A stretch of 64,000 nt of DNA from Mesostigma viride. Lineage: Eukaryota > Streptophyta > Mesostigmatophyceae > Mesostigmatales > Mesostigmataceae. The translations under genes were made by a program, and so were the position numbers. The stretch spans positions 2,765,663-2,829,662 of the forward strand of contig RPFO01000026.1 of the NCBI GenBank assembly GCA_009746045.1, read 5' to 3'. The notes beneath the pieces were generated by a model. It was given only the letters and a program-made list of their open reading frames with translations, did no database searches and was not told the origin of the DNA. Shown one piece after another: positions 31,458 to 39,719 of this stretch; the first letter of the stretch is position 1, and each line of letters opens with the position of its first letter.

Positions 31458-31694
31458 TTAGGTGGTGGTGAGAGGCTTGGGGGGCCAAAGCTCCCCGATG
31501 GAGCGTCCACAATTGAGGAGGGAAAAGAGAGCGACTTGCTGGAGGTAGGGGCGGTGGAGGCTGGGAATGGTGTCGAAACAGGGGATACGAATCCAGCGAG
31601 GGTCAAAGAGGCGACCTTGGTTGAAGAGCTGCTTGCATAGTGCAAGAAGCGAGGCGTGCGTTCCAGCGTACAAATCCTCATTGCTAATGTGCAA
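31458..31694 (-). pseudogene. LINE ORF1 N-terminal region joined to an ORF2 snippet
   Basis: The minus frame begins with HISNEDLYA, otherwise found in ORF2 (near 23120 and 54950), then continues as ALCKQLFNQGRLFDPRW, which parallels LHLDSIHRLIAPDGSWFNPR in the ORF1 copy at 56490-56754. It ends just before the Thr/Ser-rich ORF1 part. The join looks chimeric. Confidence 0.5.
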
Positions 31695-31719
31695 ACCAAA
31701 GGGGATGTTATGCGCATGG

Positions 31720-31850
31720 GCATGCCACGGACTACTATCAAGGAGACAACCAGCTACTATATGCTAATCTCATTAGAAAATAATTACACCAATTAAAGTT
31801 ACAAATATCGTCTGCATCATGCCCCAACCATGCACTTAATACCAACCATG
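31720..31850 (-). mobile_element. 3' end of a further LINE family (GCATGCCACGG type)
   Basis: GGCATGCCACGGA...ATGCTAATCTCATTAG and AAATATCGTCTGCATCAT also occur at 32187-32198 plus 32616-32700. The copies are interrupted by different later insertions (31739-31753 here). Confidence 0.5.
31732..31760. mobile_element. 15-bp insertion with 7-bp flanking duplication
   Basis: CTACTAT (31732-31738), insert CAAGGAGACAACCAG (31739-31753), CTACTAT (31754-31760). The insert equals the 3' terminus of the short dispersed element on the minus strand. Confidence 0.65.
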
Positions 31851-31889
31851 TGCACACTTAATACGTTAATATGATGTATGCCGTGATTT

Positions 31890-31939
31890 CATGTCAAGGA
31901 GACAACCAGCGCATGCCAGAAATCGGGAGAATCGCATGT
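31890..31939. mobile_element. 40-bp insertion of the short element with CATGT duplication
   Basis: The insert at 31895-31934 starts CAAGGAGACAACCAGC and is flanked by CATGT at 31890-31894 and 31935-31939. Confidence 0.6.
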
Positions 31940-32187
31940 ATTTCGTGCGGGTCGGGCCTAACTGAATATTAATTAGTCAATTAATTACTTAATGATGCGG
32001 CGAGAGCGCTCTGTGGCCTGCCCACTCATGGCAGCATGAGAGCTCTAGGCTAGTGCACGCTAGTCAGGGGTGCCCGCTCCCTCCTTGTAATGTATGGGGG
32101 TTGGAGGTTCCTTTGTTGGCACCCATGTGACGCACTGGCGTGCCTATTAAGTAAGTAAGTAAGTACTTGCGTGTCATGCGCACAGGC

Positions 32188-32626
32188 ATGCCACGGAGCC
32201 CAGCCTGGCCGGCACCTCCTGACGTGGGCTGGGCCCAGTGATGTTAGACGCCGCAAGGCCCGCACCTTCAAAGAACAGCTAGTAGAGGACCTGGGGGGCC
32301 TAGGCCTCTCCGTGATTTGGAAGAAGATGATGGACAAGGCCAAGTGGGCCCAGGTCATAGAGGACAACGAGCCCCCCCCAGTGGGGAAGCGCCCGCGTGT
32401 GCAATCCCGCGGGAGGCACGCCAGATAGCTCCCCTAGGGCAGCGTGCGGCTGCCTAGATAGATGTTGTAGTTAGAATGTTGTTAGATAGATGTAGTATGT
32501 AGCCAATGTAGATAGATTAGACCGGTAGGAATGTTGGCACCCATCCATCCATCCATCGGGGTTAATGCTCCGTGACTCCCCAACGGGAGCACGAGTCTAA
32601 TTAATTAATTAATTAATGCCACGGAG
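32188..32626 (+). mobile_element. 5'-truncated LINE with 11-bp target-site duplication
   Basis: ATGCCACGGAG flanks the insert at 32188-32198 and 32616-32626. The insert (32199-32615) encodes an ORF2 C-terminus (FKEQLVEDLGGLGLSVIWKK to a stop at 32426-32428), then a 3' UTR with (ATCC)3, the foldback GGGTTAATGCTCCG...CGGGAGCAC and a TTAATT tail. It interrupts the LINE 3' end described at 31720. Confidence 0.85.
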
Positions 32627-32714
32627 TACGATGCTAATCTCATTAGAAAAATAATTACACAAAAGTTTTTACACAAATATCGTCTGCATCATCCCCCAAC
32701 CGTTAAGCACTAGA

Positions 32715-32930
32715 TGGGGATGTAATCCTCATCCGAGCTGTCCTCTACTGTAATGGCAGACGAGGCGGTAGTGTAGCGGCTATCCTCAGGACCAATAACC
32801 TCCACCTGTGGACTTCTACCCTGGCTAGCAACGGGCCGCGGGGCCCGTGGGGAGAAAACAGGAGCATACCCCTCGGGAAGGTGCTTATCGCAGATGGCAG
32901 CCCATTTCTCCTTGCGTGCCTATTAATCAA
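32715..32930 (-). pseudogene. C-terminal coding remnant of a LINE or other element
   Basis: The minus strand has an open segment with [20 protein letters not shown] and an acidic end ([13 protein letters not shown]) before a stop at 32715-32717. It precedes the 3' end shared with 31720-31850, so it is probably that family's last coding part. Confidence 0.4.
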
Positions 32931-32932
32931 TG

Positions 32933-32996
32933 ACTGAGGATTATCAAGGAGACAACCAGCGCAGGCCAGAAATAGGGAGAAATAACTGAGGATTAT
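32933..32996. mobile_element. 40-bp insertion of the short element with 12-bp duplication
   Basis: ACTGAGGATTAT at 32933-32944 and 32985-32996 flanks an insert starting CAAGGAGACAACCAGC. Confidence 0.75.
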
Positions 32997-33007
32997 TCTA
33001 ATTTCTG

Positions 33008-33153
33008 ATTTGGCACGCCGCAAAGGTGAAAACCATTTGCGTTCAGTGCCGGTCCGCGGAAAACGCGATCTGCAAATGAATCCAGGCCGGAATCGAACTG
33101 GGGACCTCTCGCACCAACTTTTGCTGACTATAGGACGGACGTCTCCTGATCCT
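33008..33153 (-). mobile_element. tRNA-derived SINE candidate, copy 1, left part
   Basis: The minus strand carries CCCCAGTTCGATTCCGGCC (33085-33103), close to a tRNA T-arm and pol III B box, with an A-box-like CCTATAGTCAGC about 40 bases upstream. The T stem is imperfect, so this is not an intact tRNA. The same block is at 33955-34165. The copy continues at 33623-33665, being split by the (ATCC)n insert. Confidence 0.5.
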
Positions 33154-33622
33154 AAGGCATCGCTGTTTGCACCCATCCATCCATCCATCCATCCATCCAT
33201 CCATCCATCCATCCATCCATCCATCCATCCATCCATCCATCCATCCATCCATCCATCCATCCATCCATCCATCCATCCATCCATCCATCCATCCATCCAT
33301 CCATCCATCCATCCATCCATCCATCCATCCATCCATCCATCCATCCATCCATCCATCCATCCATCCATCCATCCATCCATCCATCCATCCATCCATCCAT
33401 CCATCCATCCATCCATCCATCCATCCATCCATCCATCCATCCATCCATCCATCCATCCATATCCATCCATCCATCCATCCATCCATCCATCCATCCATCC
33501 ATCCATCCATCCATCCATCCATCCATCCATCCATCCATCCATCGGGTTTAATGCTCCGTGACTCCCCAACGGGAGCACGAGTCTAATTAATTAATTAATT
33601 AATTAATTAATTAAGGCATCGC
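33154..33622 (+). mobile_element. LINE 3'-UTR insertion carrying an expanded (ATCC)n array, 10-bp duplication
   Basis: AAGGCATCGC flanks it at 33154-33163 and 33613-33622. The insert begins TGTTTGCACCC and ends with the same foldback 3' UTR and TTAATT tail as the LINE at 32199-32615, but its (ATCC) tract is about 94 units rather than three. Confidence 0.85.
33171..33544. repeat. (ATCC)n tetranucleotide array, about 375 bp
   Basis: Nearly pure; one ATATCC interruption at about 33459. Open frames across it (MDGW and HPSI repeats) are artefacts. Confidence 0.95.
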
Positions 33623-33679
33623 CAACTGACACCTACAGTCCACCTGCAAAAGTTCTCCTTTCCGGGTTATTATGCTCAT

Positions 33680-33954
33680 ACATGTGACGCAGCCTACGTG
33701 TATTTATCAGTAATTAATTAAGTTGTCAGAAACTGTTATCCTCAAGAAAGGGTAAGCTGGCAAATGGACTAAATGCTGCCAACGGCCTGTGCGCGAAAAT
33801 ATGCGAGAACTCACGGTAGCCAGAAAAATCAGGGTTCGAACTAGCTACCAACTGGAACCTATGCCATAGATTCCGCGATAGGGCGATTTATCAACGAGGA
33901 AACTGGTCGGCGCAGGTCAGATATCTGGAGGGCTCTATGACATATAGTCTGATC
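33680..33954. other. Unassigned spacer
   Basis: No gene. A diverged relative of the short dispersed element is visible near 33890-33930 (ATCAACGAGGAAACTGGTCG). Confidence 0.3.
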
Positions 33955-34165
33955 AGACACTCCGCAAAGGTGAAAACCTTTGCGTTCAGTGCCGGGCCGC
34001 GGAAAACGCGGAAAAACGCGATCTGCAAATGAATCCGACCGGAATCGAACTGGGGACCTCTCGCACCAATTTTGCTGACTATAGGACGGACGTCTCCGGT
34101 TACCATGGCATCGCCAACTTACACCTACAGTCATCCGCAAAAGTTCTCCTGTCCGGGGAGTGATG
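33955..34165 (-). mobile_element. tRNA-derived SINE candidate, copy 2
   Basis: Same block as 33008-33153 plus 33623-33665, uninterrupted; B-box-like sequence at about 34039-34060. Comparison of the two copies proves the (ATCC)n insertion in copy 1. Confidence 0.5.
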
Positions 34166-34262
34166 CAAGCCTTTCGGATTTGGTACTAGATAAATCACTC
34201 GAGATCTGTGTGTAGGAGTACTATGCTCTATGACATATAGGGTTATATAAACATCACTTAAT

Positions 34263-34304
34263 ATCAATGAGACAACCAGCACAGGCCAGAAATCTGGATC
34301 AATG
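34263..34304. mobile_element. 28-bp insertion of the short element with ATCAATG duplication
   Basis: ATCAATG at 34263-34269 and 34298-34304 flanks AGACAACCAGCACAGGCC and ten more bases. Confidence 0.55.
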
Positions 34305-35215
34305 TGTCATTAATGACATGTTTGAGAAAATAAATGCTTAATAACATCGTTTATCTATTACATCAATTGGTACCAAAAGCAAACTTGTCCAAATAGGGTA
34401 CCGTGGGGTGGGGGTGGGTGTGTGTGTGTGGGGGTGGGGGTGGGGTGGGGGGGGGGGGGGGGGGGGGGGGACGACTTAAAATTTTCCACACCCATAGAAC
34501 TTTGTCTCACTTAACATGACATCACTGTATGAGGAAACAGACACGGCTGTTTTCCAAGTCTGCCATTGGTCATCTTACTCCTAGGATGCCTCCGTAACAT
34601 ATGGCAATGACAATGGGACTGGTTATGCTTGGCAGAAACTGAAAACAGCAAGACATGTTGCCACTACGCATGTGCAAGCATAGCTCTGCCCTGTGCAACA
34701 CATAAGCAAGGCTACTCGGAATACGTGCAAAGCTTGCTATCTAGTGGACAGAAAATGCCCATGGTCTTCGGAAAAGCCTTGGATACCACTGTGGAGCTTT
34801 TCCCTGCATTCAATAGAAATAACTAAACATACATGTGCGCTTAAAAAATGCACAAAATGCAACAGCACAACACAGTCAGCAATAACAGTCAAAGTAACCA
34901 ACCCAACTTCCTATCCGAAAATAAATCAGAATTAGCATAGCCATGGTCCTATATTACATGTCAGAGGTCAATTTTAGAGACACTTTGGCTGCTAAGGTAG
35001 CAGAACAACCATAGTTACCCTGATGACCATGGCACTGCTGCGGCCACACATGGCACTATTGCCTTTTCAGCAGTGGGCCAACGAAAGAAAATTGTGCCCG
35101 ACAGCGTGCCATGAATAGACGCAATGGGTGATAGAGAGTGGCGTGATAGCTGGCTGATTTATTGGCTGATAGATTGGCTGGTTAACTGGCTGTTTGGTGG
35201 GCAGGTGGTTGGTTG
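34305..35215. other. Unassigned DNA with a G-run
   Basis: No gene recognised. It contains a GT/G-rich tract ending in 24 consecutive G (34447-34470). Confidence 0.5.
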
Positions 35216-35220
35216 GTTGG

Positions 35221-35350
35221 TGGCGGGCGGGCGGGCGGGCGGGCGGGCGGGCGGGCGGGCGGGCGGGCGGGCGGGCGGGCGGGCGGGCGGCGGGGGCGGG
35301 CGGGCGGGCGGGCGGGCGGGCGGGCGGGCGGGCGGGCGGGCGGGCGGGCA
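35221..35350. repeat. (GGGC)n array, potential G-quadruplex DNA
   Basis: About 30 units of GGGC with a short GGCGGGGGC break near 35289. G3 runs spaced by one base can form stacked quadruplexes. Confidence 0.9.
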
Positions 35351-35479
35351 GGTGGAGGTGGGTGATAAGCTGAGGAAGAGCTGAATCATTAGAAGCCATC
35401 ATCCCTAAGCATATGCCAGCAATGTACAAAGTTCCCTCCCATGCCGTTATCCTGATCAATACAATTTACCTTTGTGGTG

Positions 35480-36320
35480 ATCATCAGAGTGAAGACGCCG
35501 TCATCGCCACGAGCAGGGTCTCCATCACCGTACACGACCCCATCTCTGAGCCCTAATCTAGGCGTGCCATCCTCGTGCCCGGGACGCCGAAGAAGTAAAA
35601 GGCATGATCATCCAGATCATCGCGGCATAGCTTGCCCTGAATGTACACGCTCATTTTATCCAGCTCGTTGTTGTTGTTGCCATCCTCCCTGCGCATCCGC
35701 CTGCTCGCATTCTGACACTGGCCAAGCGAAGGCAGCGGCATGTCGGGATTCTGGGTTCAAAATAGATTGCGAGCAGCGCTCGGTTGAAGCCCTGCGTCGA
35801 CCATCAAAGGTTTCAGCTTCTCCTTCAGCTCTTTGGTGAATTTCACAATCTTCTGAGGAGTGGGCACTGAGCCTCCTGGGGCATCATCCGGCAATGCGTG
35901 TGGAGCATCGCGCAGCGTGTACATCCCGGTCTTCAACGTGGCATGACACACAAGATACTTGACAAGGAACGGGCACTGGTAGTCCTCAGTGCCGAGATCC
36001 TGGCTCTCGCTGTGCAGCTTTTCAGCGCCGGATTCGGGGCTGCCACCAAGCAGCTGTTCGTCGGTGCCATCACGGGGAATTTCGTCACCGCCAGCAAGGT
36101 CGGCTTCACGGCCGCCCTCGTTGATGACATCGAGACAGCGGGTGCAGCTGCACGTCCGCGCCGCATACCGCATCTTGTGGGAAGGGCCTCCTGGCGGGCA
36201 AAGTGTGCAGTTCTGATTGTTGCTCTTGTTGATAGGGCCGTTGCGGGATACCACGCGTGAATAAGCATCAGCCCGCTCCCTGGCCGTTGCATAATCCACT
36301 AATGGAGGCAGCGCAGACAA
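35480..36320 (-). CDS. Zinc-binding protein of unknown function, probably spliced, possibly transposon-derived
   Basis: The main frame (36320-35757, 187 codons) has CTLCPPGG, then CSCTRC, i.e. paired C-x2-C and C-x-C-x2-C motifs, then CPFLVKYLVCHATLK and a Lys-rich end (KFTKELKEKLKPLM). A second open part (35741-35553) reads MSVYIQGKLCRDDLDDHAFYFF; after one shift it continues as GVVYGDGDPARGDDG to a GTAAAT donor-like site near 35470. Introns or shifts must connect the parts. I do not recognise the family; the Cys clusters suggest a DNA- or protein-binding finger. Confidence 0.4.
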
Positions 36321-37245
36321 AAATTCTGCGTGCTGCCATTGCTCATGTTCGTCCCACTCATAACATCAATGATGCATTTTGTACTGTAGGCTTTCCTATT
36401 CTAGCCCGCAAATGTCCCGACTGACAGCAATGCCATTAAAAAGCCAAAGCTACGGAGCTTCGTCGGTTCACTGGCGTCACAATCCGCTATTCTTAGTATT
36501 CAGGAAGGCTCGCACAACAGCAGCCATCGACGCGGCAAAAGGCCTTAAAGAGTGCGCGATGAATTCATGAAATAATACAGAGGTACTCAAGTGTACCGGC
36601 CGCCATCTCGCCAGCTGCTTATTGCTTATTCTCTTATATTCTCTTCTTTTTCAGTAAGGTAAAGGATCCTGAGTTCCTGACTGATCAAAGCCAGTCACGC
36701 AGGCTGGCCGGTCTGCAAGCAGGTTTTCTTATTCTTCTGGCTGACACAACAGTGAAAAATTCCGCTTATGCTGCCCGATTTCACCTTTGGCGACTAGGGA
36801 TTCGCCTTTGGCGACTGGGAACCCATTTCTTTGGCGACTCCGGCCTTCCCCTCGTTTTCAATTACCCTACATCCATCTGGAAAAATACCTCCATCCAGAC
36901 GAGCCATTTGGCGGAGGTCCGTATGCCCAGAGCGCGGCAGGAGCCAAACTCTGCGAAAAGGGTCACTATAGCCTAACCAGCCTGTAATCGAAACACTGGA
37001 GCATACCAGATCTGCCCACGTGGGGGTGATGTAGATTTTAGGGGGCGACGAGTACATAGTGCGACGTTTTATCGTGTGGCCAGCCAAGTGGGCCCGTCGT
37101 CACGTGAGCGGATGACAACCTGTAAGTTCAGGTCCAGGATCTGCTGATCAGGGCGCTGTGCGCATAGGGGGGTTAACAATTAAACTAGAGTAACCCGCTG
37201 GCTCCGCCCAGCCCAAAACAGGGTCCCTTTTTTTGGCCGTACTTC
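36321..37245. other. Unassigned DNA with TTTGGCGA cluster
   Basis: No gene recognised. CTTTGGCGA occurs at 36785-36793, 36806-36814 and 36829-36837, the reverse of the cluster at 26557-26630. Confidence 0.4.
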
Positions 37246-37248
37246 GCC

Positions 37249-37291
37249 CCGCTGCCCGCTGCCCGCTGCCCGCTGCCCGCTGCCCGCTGCA
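37249..37291. repeat. (CGCTGCC)n heptamer tandem repeat
   Basis: Six perfect units of CCCGCTG. Confidence 0.9.
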
Positions 37292-37337
37292 AATGGTAAG
37301 TAATGATTTTTTAAAAAAATTATTTTAAACATTAATA

Positions 37338-37795
37338 TACACCCTCCGCATTGGTAAGAATAATAAATAATTATGAGGCTGGGCGCCGGCCAGCTGCAAA
37401 CGATAAATAAAACAAAAGAATTTTAATTAACTAATTCCCGAGTGTACTGACCTGTAGTTTTTGAAACTACCAAACAAATAAAGAAAGTGTAAATAAATTG
37501 TTTGACTGCTGAGAGCGCTTCTTTTGCGGTAAAAAACAAAGAAATATTAAATCTCTGGCTGAAAAATGTGCTTTTACTAGCCGTAAGACCAGTGCATCCG
37601 GCTGGGTTATACAAAACAAACAAAGAATTATTAAATTTCCCAGCCGGTTTAACGGTTGTTCGGTAACCAAACAAACAAACTAATAATTAATTAATTGGGC
37701 GGACACAGTAGCGCTTTCAACCAATAAAACGCTAATGTCTAATTCCGAAGGGCCTTTTGGCTGAACTGAATTAAACTACCAATGCGGAGGGTGTA
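37338..37795. mobile_element. MITE-like element with 17-19 bp inverted termini and TA duplication
   Basis: Left end TACACCCTCCGCATTGGTA (37338-37356) is the perfect reverse complement of the right end (37777-37795). Taking TA as target duplication leaves 17-bp termini and a 454-bp AT-rich body without coding capacity, which fits a mariner-type non-autonomous element. Confidence 0.75.
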
Positions 37796-38340
37796 AGGGT
37801 ATTCATCCAGATCTTTATTCAAATCGCCCATCAACACACCTTCAAACTCGTGGGAAATAAGCTCAGCGACCATTTAGGGGAGGGTAAAATGAGGTTTGAT
37901 CCGCTGGCTCTGCTGGGGCATAGACGATGGATGATAATGTATCCCTTACTGCCTGCCCATGTATTAGGCTGTCGCGTCCAGCGGCCTTGCCACCGAGCCG
38001 CCGCTGTGTCCAGGCCGGGATTCATAGTAGGGCCGAATCGGGGATTTAGGGATTTGCAGGCCGTACGTAGGAAAGTGACGGAGTATCCTTAATGGTTCAG
38101 ACCGGAGATTGAGGGTGCGCACGTCCGGGCAAGATTAGGTAGCTGTGTGCGTTGCGATTGCGTTGCCTTGCGTTGTGCACGTAGTTGCATTGCAATACAC
38201 TGAGAAAACATTATCAGAATGAGACAACTCATGCATTACATTACGTTGCATCAATGATGACTGTTTCATGCATCGCATCGTGCATTAAGTACATTACATC
38301 AGTTACATAATTTACATTGCATCAATGCGGGTTGCTGATT
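37796..38340. other. Unassigned DNA
   Basis: No gene recognised. GCATT/TTACATT-rich near the start of the satellite. Confidence 0.35.
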
Positions 38341-39364
38341 GTAGCTGACATCATTGCATTCCGGCCATTCCATTCCGGCCGGCCATTCGGCCCGCCATTC
38401 CATTCAGACCCCGGCCGGGCCATCCCATTCCATGATGATTACATGATTCCATTCTACTCCCGCCATTCCATCGCATTCCATTCCATTCCATTCCATCCCA
38501 TCTGATCCCATCCCATCCCATCCCCGCATCCCATCCCATCCCATCCCATTCCCGCCATTCCATTCCATTCCATTCCATTCCATTCCATTCCATTCCATTC
38601 CATTCCATTCCATTCCATTCCATTCCATTCCATTCCATTCCATTCCATTCCATTCCATTCCATTCCATTCTGGACATTCCATTCCATTCCATTCCATTCC
38701 ATTCCATTCCATTCCATTCCATTCCATTCCATTCCATTCCATTCCATTCCATTCCATTCCATTCCATTCCATTCCATTCCATTCCATTCCATTCCATTCC
38801 ATTCCATTCCATTCCATTCCATTCCATTCCATTCAGCCATTCCATTCCATTCCATTCAGCCATTCCATTCCATTCCATTCCATTCCATTCCATTCCATTC
38901 CATTCCATTCCATTCCATTCCATTCCATTCCATTCCATCCCATCCCATCCCATCCCATCCCATTCCATTCCATTCCATTCCATTCCATTCCATTCCATTC
39001 CATTCCATTCCATTCCATTCCATTCCATTCCATTCCATTCCATTCCATTCCATTCCATCCCATTCCATTCCATTCCATTCCATTCCATTCCATTCCATTC
39101 CATTCCATTCCATTCCATTCCATTCCATTCCATTCCATTCCATTCCATTCCATTCCATTCCATTCCATTCCATTCCATTCCATTCCATTCCATTCCATTC
39201 CATTCCATTCCATTCCATTCATTCCATTCCATTCCATTCCATTCCATTCCATTCCATTCCATTCCATTCCATTCCATTCCATTCCATTCCATTCCATTCC
39301 ATTCCATTCCATTCCATTCCATTCCATTTGCCATTCCATTCCATTCCATTCCATTCCATTCCAT
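38341..39364. repeat. (ATTCC)n satellite, about 1 kb
   Basis: Pentamers of CCATT, with CCATC variants clustered at 38490-38550 and 38937-38961 and single variants elsewhere. The unit GGAAT is the same as that of human satellite III, an analogy only. Confidence 0.95.
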
Positions 39365-39368
39365 GGTC

Positions 39369-39717
39369 TATTCCCTTCCCTTCCCTTCCCTTCCCTTCCC
39401 TTCCCTTCCCTTCCCTTCCCTTCCCTTCCCTTCCCTTCCCTTCCCTTCCCTTCCCTTCCCTTCCCTTCCCTTCCCTTCCCTTCCCTTCCCTTCCCTTCCC
39501 TTCCCTTCCCTTCCCTTCCCTTCCCTTCCCTTCCCTTCCCTTCCCTTCCCTTCCCTTCCCTTCCCTTCCCTTCCCTTCCCTTCCCTTCCCTTCCCTTCCC
39601 TTCCCTTCCCTTCCCTTCCCTTCCCTTCCCTTCCCTTCCCTTCCCTTCCCTTCCCTTCCCTTCCCTTCCCTTCCCTTCCCTTCCCTTCCCTTCCCTTCCC
39701 TTCCCTTCCCTTCCCTT
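39369..39717. repeat. (TTCCC)n satellite, about 350 bp
   Basis: Virtually perfect pentamers that follow the ATTCC block after a single short junction (ATGGTCTA). The strand is fully polypyrimidine and can form triplex DNA. Confidence 0.95.
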
Positions 39718-39719
39718 GC

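Noticed and set aside
33085-33150. Functional tRNA gene
   Set aside because: The T-arm sequence is close to a tRNA, but its stem has mismatches and no acceptor or anticodon stem can be formed; a SINE head is more likely.
33010-33561. Long open frames of MDGW and HPSI repeats
   Set aside because: They are translations of the (ATCC)n array in several frames and on both strands; no coding evidence.
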